Source: Candidatus Saccharimonadota bacterium
Lineage (GTDB): Bacteria; Patescibacteriota; Saccharimonadia; Saccharimonadales; UBA4665
DNA: 60,201 nt
Reading direction: 5' to 3'
Assembly: GCA_027371845.1 (NCBI GenBank)
Contig: DAHXLD010000017.1
Coordinates: 1-60,201 of the forward strand
This document shows, in pieces, positions 10,681-19,748 of the stretch. A model generated the notes under the pieces. It was not told the origin of the DNA, did no database searches, and saw only the letters and a list, made by a program, of their open reading frames with translations. Position 1 is the first letter of the stretch; the number at the start of each line of letters is the position of its first letter. The position numbers and the translations under genes were made by a program.

Positions 10681-11099
10681 ACTATTAAGTTTCCCTTAAG
10701 ATAATCTTCTAAAATTATGGCGGCAGCAAGTTTATCTACGTCTTCTTTAAGATAATTCTTGGATTGTTCTCTTAAAATTTCTTCGGCTTTTTGAGATGTT
10801 AGAAATTCATCCTCATAATCCACTTCCAATTGTAATCTAGACTTTATCTGATTGGCAAAATCTTTTACTTTTAAGGTTTGAGCGGTATCTTTTGAATCCA
10901 TATTTCGAGGTAAACCAATGACTAATCTAGAGATATTGTGTTGTTTAACTAAACTACTTAAGTTTTCAAAGAATTTTGAATCGTTTTTTATTGTAATTAA
11001 AGCTTGAGGTAAATAGACTGGATAAGTTGCTAGGGCTACTCCGACTCGGACATCGCCCACATCTAAAGCTAGTAAATTGAGTGATTCGGTTTTTAGCAT
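10677..11099 (-). CDS. ruvX: Holliday-junction resolvase-like protein RuvX/YqgF
   Basis: This 140-residue RNase H-fold protein begins NLLALDVGDVRVGVA, the hallmark first-strand Asp motif. VIGLPRNMDSKDTAQT and YEDEFLTSQKAEEIL are the other conserved motifs, ending with DKLAAAIILEDYL that gives the last Asp. The family works in pre-16S rRNA 5' maturation and was also proposed as a resolvase. Its ATG overlaps the preceding stop codon (TAATG), so it is translationally coupled to the baseplate-J-like gene. Confidence 0.93.
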   Translation of the reverse strand: MLKTESLNLLALDVGDVRVGVALATYPVYLPQALITIKNDSKFFENLSSLVKQHNISRLVIGLPRNMDSKDTAQTLKVKDFANQIKSRLQLEVDYEDEFLTSQKAEEILREQSKNYLKEDVDKLAAAIILEDYLKGNLIV

Positions 11100-12841
11100 T
11101 AGTTAACGGTTTTGGTTGGCTTAGCTATATGGACCTGGATTTTACTTGGATTATTAGGGGCGCTCGAAACATAGAATGGACTTAAAGTAACCTTTACGCT
11201 GGTTACGTTACTATTACCTTCTACTATGCTTTTAATCTGGGCTATCTTTTTGCCCTCAGACTGAGTTTTGATTAGATTGACGTTAATATTTGGTCCCACT
11301 ACCGCGGTAGTCTGAACGGTAATTTGAGTTGGATTAGTATTGCCGTTTGTAAACGAAAAATTAGCGTTGCTTATCCCAGTGCTTAAAACACTTTCGGAAC
11401 TACCGACTTGAGAGACAACATTGTTATTAAGAAGGGTATTTAAATCTTTTTTAAAGACCCCGTACATAGTATAGGTAATACTTTCAGTTACGGTCACACT
11501 TGAATTTTGTGAGCCTACTTGATTATTTTCGGATACAGTTGGTTGAGAAGCGTTAAAGGTCATTGATATTGGGAAGTAACCGTCTTGAGTAAGTTGAGAA
11601 GATAGCTTGCTTTTAGTTGAATTGCTATTTGGAGATATCTTATTCTGAGCATTGGTTATATCGTTTTGACTTACTACGGTTATTATATTGTCTGTACCAC
11701 CACTAGCTCCACCAGTTGCCGAAAAACCACTTGTATAGCCCGGAACATTAAACGAAGTATTATTGTTTTGGGTGTTATAGGAGCTACCGCCTTGTTGGGC
11801 GGTTATATTAACACTGTTAGTCGTATAATTAACACATGTCCCTTGTGCATTTCCAACAGGATTAAATGTTGCGGTAGAATTAGTTACATAGGTTAAATTA
11901 TTTTGAGTTATGCCCGTTCCAGCAGGAATCGGACTTGGAGCAACAAATGGACCTTGAGTATAACAAGCCGTAAAGGTAACTTGTCCGGTAGCTTTTGTAC
12001 CATTGTTTTGTTGTCCCGATGAATTAACTGTGGCTGAATAGGTTTTAGTGACCTTAACTTGTTTAGCCGGAACGGTATTAGAGGCTAGATTTAGACTAGA
12101 AGTAGAAGGATCCATGGTAAAGCTTACATTTGCGTTAACATTGGATGAATCGGTGCTAATATCGATGGTGGCGGAAGGTAAGACGCTTAAGGCCACATAA
12201 CCTAAAATTCCGATCAAAAGAATAAGAATCACTAAGACACTAATAATCTTAAACTTTCTAAAGTTTGGTATTTTAATCTTTTCTTTTTTATCTTTCTTGG
12301 TCTTCTTGGGCTTAGGTTCGCTAGTTTGGTCATCATTACTTTGGTTGTTTAATTCAGTATTATCCAAATCGATTGTATCTAAATCTTTGTCTAGCTTAGT
12401 TTTAAGACTCCCAAGAGGTTCACTTGGTGAAAGTTGAGCAATAGTCTTTGCTCCAGAGTTCTTAAGATCCAAATCTTTATCTAAAGTCTCATTTTGATCT
12501 ATCATCAAAGGTTCGTCTTCGTCGGCTTCAATGATTGATTCATTAAAAACAGGAGCACTTGGAATTTCAGGTTTACTGTTAAGAGTTTTAGCGACAAATA
12601 AACCAACCCCTCCAGCTAACGGCAATAAGTTGGCTTCACTTGTTACTAACACTACTTTCTTATTAGCTTCTTGGCTTTTTCTTTTTAAAAGCTTCATGTT
12701 AACGGTACTTTGAAAAATACTAGGTCTTTTAGGAAGTACTAAAGCGATCACTTTGGCGCTAGAATCTAAAACTTTATCTATGACGTTTGTTATCTCGTCA
12801 TCGACATCTACATATATGGTTGTTTTTGATTGTTCGGCCAT
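11099..12841 (-). CDS. single-pass membrane protein with baseplate-J-like extracellular domain
   Basis: The 580-residue protein has an N-terminal globular domain (residues 1-90, starting TTIYVDVDDEIT), an acidic and then lysine-rich linker, one transmembrane helix (about 200-220) and a large Asn/Ser/Thr-rich extracellular part. The latter contains repeat-like beta segments with KATGQVTFT and TAQQGGSSYNT, resembling proteins annotated as baseplate J/gp47 in CPR genomes; I infer that likeness from memory, not a search. It starts one base after the FtsA-like gene ends. A cell-surface structural role linked to the cytoplasmic ATPase is an inference. Confidence 0.75.
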   Translation of the reverse strand: MAEQSKTTIYVDVDDEITNVIDKVLDSSAKVIALVLPKRPSIFQSTVNMKLLKRKSQEANKKVVLVTSEANLLPLAGGVGLFVAKTLNSKPEIPSAPVFNESIIEADEDEPLMIDQNETLDKDLDLKNSGAKTIAQLSPSEPLGSLKTKLDKDLDTIDLDNTELNNQSNDDQTSEPKPKKTKKDKKEKIKIPNFRKFKIISVLVILILLIGILGYVALSVLPSATIDISTDSSNVNANVSFTMDPSTSSLNLASNTVPAKQVKVTKTYSATVNSSGQQNNGTKATGQVTFTACYTQGPFVAPSPIPAGTGITQNNLTYVTNSTATFNPVGNAQGTCVNYTTNSVNITAQQGGSSYNTQNNNTSFNVPGYTSGFSATGGASGGTDNIITVVSQNDITNAQNKISPNSNSTKSKLSSQLTQDGYFPISMTFNASQPTVSENNQVGSQNSSVTVTESITYTMYGVFKKDLNTLLNNNVVSQVGSSESVLSTGISNANFSFTNGNTNPTQITVQTTAVVGPNINVNLIKTQSEGKKIAQIKSIVEGNSNVTSVKVTLSPFYVSSAPNNPSKIQVHIAKPTKTVN

Positions 12842-14173
12842 TTATACGCTCAACATCTTATCTAATTTATCCCTTATTGATTGGTTACCATCGGTATTAA
12901 AGTCTGAAGTATCAAGTCCGACTCTTAAGAGTCCCATGGCGGTTATAAAGGTATGGTCATTTATTTGACCGGTTTGATCTACAATTCCAACAACTTGCTC
13001 CGGTTTGATATGGTGGACGCTCGGTTTTTTAGTAAAGGGTAATTCTTTATACCAACTTGATTGTTCAAGCTTATCGATCAGCATATCTAGAGACGATCCT
13101 CCTCCACATAGAAACATTCTGTGGGGTAAGTGGTCTAGCTTATCGAATTCGCTTAAAGCTAATTCTATCCCACTAACCCAAGTATCGGAAGTCCTTTCAA
13201 GAGCAGATTCAATAATTGGTCTCTTTTGAGTGGCAATTTCATTGGAAGAAAGTTTAATCTTTAATTCCTCGGCTTGAGCAAAGCTAATGCCTAATTCTTT
13301 TTCAACACCTCTAGTAAACGCTCGGCCTCCAATGCCAAACATCTTTGTACCCTGAACTCCACCTTCGTTAATAACAGCTATATCGGTTGTCCCTCCTCCT
13401 ACGTCCATTAAGATCGCACTAAGGTTTTGCGATGAATCATTGCCGATTACGGCTCTTGAGACAGCGAAAGGCTCAGCCGCTACCGCTAACAGATCTAGAT
13501 CGAGTTCTTGGGCGGTCTTTTCAAGTGCACCAATATGAATCAGAGGGGCAAAAGCTGTATATAGTTGAATCACGACGTCTCTACCCTGAAAACCAATTGG
13601 GTTATTTATTGGGTAACCATCAATTTCAATACTCACTAAGGCACTGTTTACAAGTCGCACATCAACGTTTTTACCACCAAGCTCTAAGACAAGTTGTTGC
13701 TTGGCTCTAGCTTCAGAACGTTCTTGAACAAGAGAAATAATCTTTTCCATTTCAACGGCATCGATGGCTAGAGTAGGATCTTTTCGAGATACCCTAACAC
13801 TATTGGTTGTCCCCTTGACAAGTTCTCCAGCTATCCCTAGGATAGCAGTTCGAGCACTTACCCCTGCTTGTTTCTCGGCTTCACTTAAAGCTTTGTCACA
13901 ATTTTCAACAACGGCTGCAATATCGGCTATAGCTCCGGCTTGCATATCTGTTAAAGCTTGATGTTGTCGTCCGACACCAATAATTTCAAGGGTTCCAGGA
14001 TTATCGGTTGAAGTCTTGGCTATTAAAGCCTTAACGTATTCAGTGCCAATATCTAAACCGACTAGATATTGTTCTTTGAGTCTCTTGTTTCGAAGTGAAC
14101 TACCTTTTTTTGAGGCTTTGTTCAATGCGAGTTGAGCTAGATTCCTTGAACTAGTTTTAATTTTTTCTAGCAT
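12842..14173 (-). CDS. FtsA-like actin-fold ATPase
   Basis: The 443-residue protein has the actin/HSP70 phosphate-1 motif LVGLDIGTEYVK and phosphate-2 motif LMDVGGGTTDIAV, with the FGIGGRAFTRGVEK segment typical of FtsA. An SHS2-like insertion follows the first subdomain. A basic N-terminal extension (about 35 residues) precedes the fold. FtsA tethers FtsZ to the membrane; PilM is the main alternative. The gene is not beside ftsZ but is fused in an operon to a membrane protein with a large outer domain. A -10-like TAAACT lies 7 nt before the ATG with no ribosome site. Confidence 0.8.
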   Translation of the reverse strand: MLEKIKTSSRNLAQLALNKASKKGSSLRNKRLKEQYLVGLDIGTEYVKALIAKTSTDNPGTLEIIGVGRQHQALTDMQAGAIADIAAVVENCDKALSEAEKQAGVSARTAILGIAGELVKGTTNSVRVSRKDPTLAIDAVEMEKIISLVQERSEARAKQQLVLELGGKNVDVRLVNSALVSIEIDGYPINNPIGFQGRDVVIQLYTAFAPLIHIGALEKTAQELDLDLLAVAAEPFAVSRAVIGNDSSQNLSAILMDVGGGTTDIAVINEGGVQGTKMFGIGGRAFTRGVEKELGISFAQAEELKIKLSSNEIATQKRPIIESALERTSDTWVSGIELALSEFDKLDHLPHRMFLCGGGSSLDMLIDKLEQSSWYKELPFTKKPSVHHIKPEQVVGIVDQTGQINDHTFITAMGLLRVGLDTSDFNTDGNQSIRDKLDKMLSV

Positions 14174-14240
14174 ATCTAATAGTTTAACATAAGTTTGATC
14201 AATTTTATCCCTTAAGAATTAAAATTTGCTTAAGAAAAGT

Positions 14241-16124
14241 CTAGATAAGAGCAGCCTTTATCCTTCGAATCCCAGAAGAGCTTGATTCTTCTTTTAAAAT
14301 CTTAAATTTTTTACTGTTTTCTTTTAAAATAGCGGTGTGTTCAACATGAGGACCGCCACAAATTTCGAGACTAAAAGGTTTTAATGATCCTTTGGCCTGC
14401 ATTCTATAGACTTTTACTTTTTGGCCATACCTGTCACCAAATGCTCCAAGGGCGTGTAATTTATTCATAGCTTCTTTGGTGTCGTGCTCTTCCCACGTTA
14501 TTACTAAATCTTTGTCTATTTGGTCATTCACAATTTTTTCAACTCTAGCTATTTGGTCTTTGGTCATTTTTTCGGGATGAGAAAAATCAAAACGTAATCT
14601 TTCTTCGGTTATATTACTTCCGTGCTGAACAACATGTTCTCCTAATACCTCTCTTAGGGCTTGGTACATTAAATGAGTAGCTGTGTGATATTTTTTATGA
14701 ATAAGAGTTTGGCCCCCTAAACCACCCTTAAAAGTCCCCTTAGTGGCTGTTTGACTTCTTTTACGTTGTTGCTCCAATAAATCTAAATATTCTTCCCGGT
14801 AGTCAGCTTTAAGTTTAATATCTCTACTAAAAGCTTCTTCTAGGCTTAACTCGTAAGGAAAACCAAAAGTATCTTGCAATTTAAATAGATCAGCTCCACT
14901 CAAACCTTTATTCTCAAGTTTATTTAACTCTCTTAGCCCCTTTCTTAAGGTCTGTCTAAAAATATTCTCTTCTTTTTCAAGTACTTCAATAACTTTTTGT
15001 TTGGAGTCTTTAATTTCTGAATAATCCGGTTCGTATAAAGATAAGATTAGCTGACTAATCTCGGATATGAACTTATCTTCTATGCCTAAATTAAAACTAA
15101 ATCTTATAGCTCTTCGAAGTAAACGTCTCATGACATAGCCTTGTTCCTTATTGCTCGGAACAACTCCATCGATAGCCAAAAAAACAGCACCCCTTAAATG
15201 GTCGGCTATTATTCTCATCGAATTAGTTTCAGATTCGTAAGATTTAGATGATAGCAATTCTAATTTCTGAATAATTGGATAAAGAAGGCTGATCTTAAAA
15301 ACGTCTGGGCTGTTGATTGCAGCCGCCGATATCCGCTCTAAGCCTCCACCGTAATCAACATTTTGTTTGGGTAATTTAATAAAACCATCTGATGTTTTTA
15401 AATATTCCATGAAAACCGAATTACCAAGTTCGATATATCGCCCGCAATCACAATTAAAATGACAATTTGGACCGTATTTGGGATTATGTTCAACTTGAGG
15501 GAATAAATAAAAGACCTCAGTGTCAGGCCCTCCGGGCTCGTTGAGGGGCATGTCGTCGGGCTTTCCGGATCTACTCCACCAATTTTTATCGGAGTAATAG
15601 AGAATGCGAGCTCCTTTTGTCCCCTCTTGATAACCTTCTTCTTCACTACCAATCTCGGCTTGAGCATAATCTATATTGGCTTTTTTAAACAGATCGGCCC
15701 ATATCCCGGCACTAACTTCATCTTTAGGAATTTTATGCTTAGAATCTCCAATGAAACAAGTAATATATATTCTATTTGGGTCTAGCCCAACTTCTTTAGT
15801 TAAGAATTCAAAGAACCATTTTATTTGATCTTTTTTAAAATAATCTCCGAGACTCCAATTACCGAGCATTTCAAAGAAAGTCGTATGACGATTGTCCCCT
15901 ATTTCCTCTATATCCTGAGATCTTAAGCATGTTTGACTATTGGTTAAACGATTCCCTTGAGGGTGCTCTTCACCCAATAAGAAGGGAATTAAGGGTTGCA
16001 TTCCGCTGCCAGTAAAAAGAGTCGTCGGATCATTCTGGGGCACCAAAAGAGCCCGAGGGATAATCTTATGTCCTCGTTTTTCGAAAAAGTTCAGATAGGC
16101 TAAACGTATCTTTCTAGCATCCAT
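14241..16124 (-). CDS. alaS: alanine--tRNA ligase, short form
   Basis: AlaRS charges tRNA-Ala. The catalytic domain is complete: FTGSGMQPLIPFLLG (motif 1 region), RHTTFFEMLGNWSLGDYF (motif 2 region) and NVDYGGGLERISAAA (motif 3). The editing domain keeps HTATH and the ICGGPHVEH zinc motif. The protein stops at 627 residues, compared with about 870-880 in E. coli, just after the editing domain, so the dimerising and tRNA-elbow-binding C-Ala domain is absent. The stop is not a visible frameshift: no C-Ala-like continuation is seen downstream. Confidence 0.95.
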   Translation of the reverse strand: MDARKIRLAYLNFFEKRGHKIIPRALLVPQNDPTTLFTGSGMQPLIPFLLGEEHPQGNRLTNSQTCLRSQDIEEIGDNRHTTFFEMLGNWSLGDYFKKDQIKWFFEFLTKEVGLDPNRIYITCFIGDSKHKIPKDEVSAGIWADLFKKANIDYAQAEIGSEEEGYQEGTKGARILYYSDKNWWSRSGKPDDMPLNEPGGPDTEVFYLFPQVEHNPKYGPNCHFNCDCGRYIELGNSVFMEYLKTSDGFIKLPKQNVDYGGGLERISAAAINSPDVFKISLLYPIIQKLELLSSKSYESETNSMRIIADHLRGAVFLAIDGVVPSNKEQGYVMRRLLRRAIRFSFNLGIEDKFISEISQLILSLYEPDYSEIKDSKQKVIEVLEKEENIFRQTLRKGLRELNKLENKGLSGADLFKLQDTFGFPYELSLEEAFSRDIKLKADYREEYLDLLEQQRKRSQTATKGTFKGGLGGQTLIHKKYHTATHLMYQALREVLGEHVVQHGSNITEERLRFDFSHPEKMTKDQIARVEKIVNDQIDKDLVITWEEHDTKEAMNKLHALGAFGDRYGQKVKVYRMQAKGSLKPFSLEICGGPHVEHTAILKENSKKFKILKEESSSSGIRRIKAALI

Positions 16125-16160
16125 AAATATTTTTTAAATTTTGTTAATCCTTAAAGATAA

Positions 16161-17207
16161 TTAAACTATTATTCCTCCGCCAATACAATATCCCTGATCA
16201 TAAAAAATAGCCGACTGGCCTGGCGAAGTAGCTTTTAGGGGTTCCTGAAGTTTAACGGTCGCTTTAGTTTTATTAATTTCAAGATAACACTTAACAAGGG
16301 GTGCCCGATGGCGGATACGAACGTCTATTAATTTATTGCTAACATCATAATTTGAATAGGTTTCATAATAATTCTCTAAATTTAATTGATCGGACCATAA
16401 TTTTTGATCATCTAGCTTATTGGTGACGTAAACAATATTTTCTGAAACGTCTTTTCGAATAACATAATAAGGCAAACCGCTAGCAACTTTTAAACCATGT
16501 CTTTGCCCTATTGTATAAAAGATAGCCCCTTCGTGTTGTCCGACCACTTGGCCTTCTTGATCTATAATGGGGCCTTCTTCTTGATCTCCTAGCTCACTAA
16601 TTAAAAAGTCCTTAATACCGACTTCACCTACAAAGCAAATTCCCTGAGAATCCTTTTTATTATAGGTTGGAAGATTGTATTCTTGAGCTAACTTTCTAAC
16701 GTCTTTTTTTAAATAATCCCCAATTGGCATAAGGCTTTTAGAAAGTGCCTCCTGACTCATTCGATAGAGGAAATAAGTTTGATCTTTATTTTGATCCTTA
16801 GCCATCATTAAGTGATTATTCTTAATTCGAGCATAATGTCCGGTTGCCACCAAATCAGCTCCTTGGCTAATTGCTGTATCGAGAAATAATTTAAATTTAA
16901 TCTCTTGGTTACACATAATATCTGGGTTTGGCGTTAAGCCTGCTTTATACGCCTCAATCATGTAATCAACAACTTTTTTACGATATTGTTTCTCAAAATC
17001 GAAAACTTTAAATGGTATATCAAGGTTTACGGCAACTCTCTTAGCATCTCGATAATCTTCTTTCCAGGGACATTCATATCCTAGAATATCTTTTGTCCAA
17101 TTTTTCATATAGACACCCACCACCTTAAAACCTTCTTTTTTTAGAAGAGCGGCCGTTAGTGAACTATCCACGCCTCCCGATAAACCAACATAAACAATCT
17201 TTGACAT
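16161..17207 (-). CDS. mnmA: tRNA-specific 2-thiouridylase MnmA
   Basis: MnmA installs the 2-thio group on U34 of Lys, Glu and Gln tRNAs. VGLSGGVDSSLTAALL is the PP-loop; NPDIMCNQEIKF holds the first catalytic Cys and DSQGICFVG the second. GQSAIFYDQGYCIGGG is the characteristic C-terminal motif. At 348 residues it is normal length. It lies between atpC and alaS on the minus strand, and the cysteine desulfurase at 22.4-23.5 kb is a plausible sulfur donor. Confidence 0.95.
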   Translation of the reverse strand: MSKIVYVGLSGGVDSSLTAALLKKEGFKVVGVYMKNWTKDILGYECPWKEDYRDAKRVAVNLDIPFKVFDFEKQYRKKVVDYMIEAYKAGLTPNPDIMCNQEIKFKLFLDTAISQGADLVATGHYARIKNNHLMMAKDQNKDQTYFLYRMSQEALSKSLMPIGDYLKKDVRKLAQEYNLPTYNKKDSQGICFVGEVGIKDFLISELGDQEEGPIIDQEGQVVGQHEGAIFYTIGQRHGLKVASGLPYYVIRKDVSENIVYVTNKLDDQKLWSDQLNLENYYETYSNYDVSNKLIDVRIRHRAPLVKCYLEINKTKATVKLQEPLKATSPGQSAIFYDQGYCIGGGIIV

Positions 17208-17239
17208 CTGTTAAGTTTAACATTTTATGATGTAAATTA

Positions 17240-17593
17240 TTAGATGTCTAAAAAAACATTAACTTGATCTCTTTTAACATGCATAAGTCCGCCATTAATA
17301 GAGATGTTTTGGATTTGGCCAGTAGTAGTTCTAATAGACACTTCGCAAGGTTTTAATATGCAGATAAAGTTATGGTGTTTAGGTAGAATGTCGAAAGGAC
17401 CAGTTTCATTAACCGCACTAATACTAAAAGCCTCGTTATCATAATAAACACTGAAAGGGCTTGATACCAAGACTCGAAGCTTTTCTTTTTTAGGATCAAC
17501 TTTTTTGAGAATATCTTTTAGGGCTAGATTTTCGTTTTTATCTTCTTTAGACAGATTATCTATAAAATCTGACCCTGCTTTAAGATCGCTCAT
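17240..17593 (-). CDS. atpC: ATP synthase epsilon subunit, N-terminal domain only
   Basis: The 117-residue protein carries the epsilon beta-sandwich (about 38-117: LRVLVSSPFSVYYDNEAFSI, GPFDILPKHHNFICIL). It ends at the last strand, so the C-terminal two-helix domain that inhibits ATP hydrolysis in many bacteria is missing. Conversely, residues 1-37 form a charged extension that ordinary epsilon subunits lack. It overlaps atpD by 4 bp as the last gene of the operon. Confidence 0.88.
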   Translation of the reverse strand: MSDLKAGSDFIDNLSKEDKNENLALKDILKKVDPKKEKLRVLVSSPFSVYYDNEAFSISAVNETGPFDILPKHHNFICILKPCEVSIRTTTGQIQNISINGGLMHVKRDQVNVFLDI

Positions 17594-18891
17594 ACTATTA
17601 TTTCTTCAATGCTTTTTAGTGTTTCTTCTAGGCTGAAATATTCACCTTTTACTCCTGTTAACTTATTCATAACGTTTAAGTTTTGAGCAAAGTTTGTGAT
17701 TAGCCTTTTAGCTTTATTGTAATCAGCTCGATCGCTAGGACTAAGTTCACTCTCTCCAATGATCGCAATTATAGATCTTAGAGACTCGTATTTCTTAAGC
17801 AAAGCTTGGACTTGAATACTTAAGAGATAATGCCTATCTCCAACTATTTCCGGCGTTAAGAGTGAAGAAGAAGTGCTATTTAAATCGACGGCTGGTCGAA
17901 TTCCCTGTTCAGCAACTTTTCTGGACAAAACAATGATTGAATCCATTTCGTGTTGAATCATCTGCACGGCTGGATCGGTTATGTCATCAGCAGGAACATA
18001 GATAGTTTGGACGGAAGTAATTGAGCCGTTTTCGTTGGAAGATAATCTATCTTGAAGGGTTTTAACGTCACTAAAGAATGTTGCTCCATATCCCCCTTCG
18101 TTCGGGACTTGCTCCAAAACCGTAGAAAGTTCATTACGGGCCTGAACATAGCGATACATATTATCGGCAAAGAATAAAACGTCTTTTTTATCATTGTCTC
18201 GAAAATACTCAGCCGCTGTAGCAGCCGTCAAACCGATTAAGGATCGCTGAATAGGGTTTTCATTGGTTTGAGCAAAAAAGAGAGCTGAATTTTTTAACAA
18301 ATCGTTTTCTTTAAGTGTTAACCATAGTTCATGCCCCTCTCTAATGCGTTCACCCATTCCACTAAAAATAGATAGGCTGGAAGAGCTTTTAGAGGTGTTA
18401 TTAATAAGCTCCATGGTTAGTACGGTTTTACCAACTCCAGCTCCTCCAATAATCCCAATTTTACGACCCTTAACAAATGGTGTAAAAAAGTCAATGACTT
18501 TTATCCCAGTTTCCATTATTTGGGGTTTGGCTATTTTATATTGATCGCTTTTTTTAGCATAATCATGGATGCTTTTCTTGGGAACATTGTCTCGAACTGG
18601 TTCAAGTCCATCTAAAGGTTGTCCAAAAGTATCTAAGACTCGTCCAATAATTTGATCACCTACCGGAATCTCTATTGTTTGAGAAGTTCCTTCAACTTGC
18701 TGGCCTGTTTTGAGACTAAGATCAGAATTGAGATTTAAGCAATAAGCAATCTGATTATCTTCAAAATGCTCAACCATTAATCTTGTCTTGTTATCGTTTA
18801 AGACTTCTAAAAGTTCATTTAATTCTGGGGGATTATCGTCAAACTGAACCTTAACAACCAATTCCTTAACTCCAATTATTACTCCTGGCAT
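17590..18891 (-). CDS. atpD: ATP synthase subunit beta
   Basis: This is the catalytic F1 subunit. The Walker A motif is GGAGVGKTVLTMEL, GMGERIREGHEL carries the catalytic Glu, and VLFFADNMYRYVQA is the Walker B region. The 433-residue length is a little short of the usual 460-480, mainly at both ends; the translation starts directly with the beta-barrel domain (MPGVIIGVKELVVKVQF). It overlaps atpG by one base and atpC by four. Confidence 0.95.
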   Translation of the reverse strand: MPGVIIGVKELVVKVQFDDNPPELNELLEVLNDNKTRLMVEHFEDNQIAYCLNLNSDLSLKTGQQVEGTSQTIEIPVGDQIIGRVLDTFGQPLDGLEPVRDNVPKKSIHDYAKKSDQYKIAKPQIMETGIKVIDFFTPFVKGRKIGIIGGAGVGKTVLTMELINNTSKSSSSLSIFSGMGERIREGHELWLTLKENDLLKNSALFFAQTNENPIQRSLIGLTAATAAEYFRDNDKKDVLFFADNMYRYVQARNELSTVLEQVPNEGGYGATFFSDVKTLQDRLSSNENGSITSVQTIYVPADDITDPAVQMIQHEMDSIIVLSRKVAEQGIRPAVDLNSTSSSLLTPEIVGDRHYLLSIQVQALLKKYESLRSIIAIIGESELSPSDRADYNKAKRLITNFAQNLNVMNKLTGVKGEYFSLEETLKSIEEIIV

Positions 18892-19748
18892 TAGTGGGCT
18901 CCTTTCTGAGCTAATCTAAATGCATTAGTAATTTCTCTCAAACGCTGATCTTTTAAATTTCTTTTAGCACGATTAAGGTTTAGAGTGATACTTTCTCTTT
19001 CATCAAGAGCTAAGTGATTAGAGGTGCTCATTGCTTTAAACCGAGAAGCAAATTGGGCTAACTTAGAACTTAGAATTAGTTGACTTAAAGCAATTTGAAT
19101 CATAGACTTTTCAAGATGAGCGGCTACTTCATGGGTATTCGGCTCAAATATATAGTTATGTTTGCTGATCGTTTCCTCGGTTTCTTTTTCAATGTTTATT
19201 TTAACGGCTTCACTTAAATCAATACTTTTTACTTCTTGGTGCATTAAAGTAATGTAGCTCTGGTAGTAAACAGTCGTTTTAGGATAATTCTGTAAGATTT
19301 TAAGAATCGGTTGAGTGTTTATGTTTTGATCAACCATTGGCAATTTAAAGTATCTTAAGTAATCAACATTTTTCTGAGCTAACTGGATGGCTCCATGAAA
19401 ACCGATCACAATAACATCATGTTTTTTAGGATCGTAATTCTCTAACATATAATTAACCAGTTTTAGATCGATGTCTCCACTAAATCCTCCTTCAGCCGTT
19501 ATGATAATAAAAAGATCTTTATCTGAAAGAAGATGTTCATTACCAACTATCCGCCCATAATTAAACTCTTGCTCAACCCTTAGTAACCGATATATTCTCC
19601 AAAGTTCATTAAAAAATTTAGTAGCTACCGATACTCTTTGTTTAGTCTGAGCAACTTTCAGACTAGCTATTCCCTCAAAAGCACTAGTCAGCTCAACTAA
19701 TACCGATACTCCTTCTTGGTCCTTTTTGAGTTGATCTAGTAGGTTCAC
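18891..19748 (-). CDS. atpG: ATP synthase subunit gamma
   Basis: The 285-residue protein occupies the atpG position between atpA and atpD. It has the expected long N-terminal and C-terminal helices that form the rotor shaft, and the C-terminal block ends NLNRAKRNLKDQRLREITNAF, close to the family's arginine-rich C-terminal signature. The central Rossmann-like part includes DLFIIITAEGGFSGDIDLKLV, matching the conserved gamma segment. Similarity to model gamma proteins is otherwise low, consistent with a fast-evolving CPR operon. Confidence 0.9.
   Translation of the reverse strand: MNLLDQLKKDQEGVSVLVELTSAFEGIASLKVAQTKQRVSVATKFFNELWRIYRLLRVEQEFNYGRIVGNEHLLSDKDLFIIITAEGGFSGDIDLKLVNYMLENYDPKKHDVIVIGFHGAIQLAQKNVDYLRYFKLPMVDQNINTQPILKILQNYPKTTVYYQSYITLMHQEVKSIDLSEAVKINIEKETEETISKHNYIFEPNTHEVAAHLEKSMIQIALSQLILSSKLAQFASRFKAMSTSNHLALDERESITLNLNRAKRNLKDQRLREITNAFRLAQKGAH

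Noticed and set aside
13432-13710. Plus-strand ORF of 92 residues opposite the FtsA-like gene
   Set aside because: It is antisense to a conserved coding region, low in normal protein features and without ribosome site or promoter; treated as a shadow, like the other antisense ORFs in uvrA, atpD and metG.
15398-15667. Minus-strand ORF inside alaS
   Set aside because: It is in another frame of a strongly conserved catalytic domain and shows no family motif.
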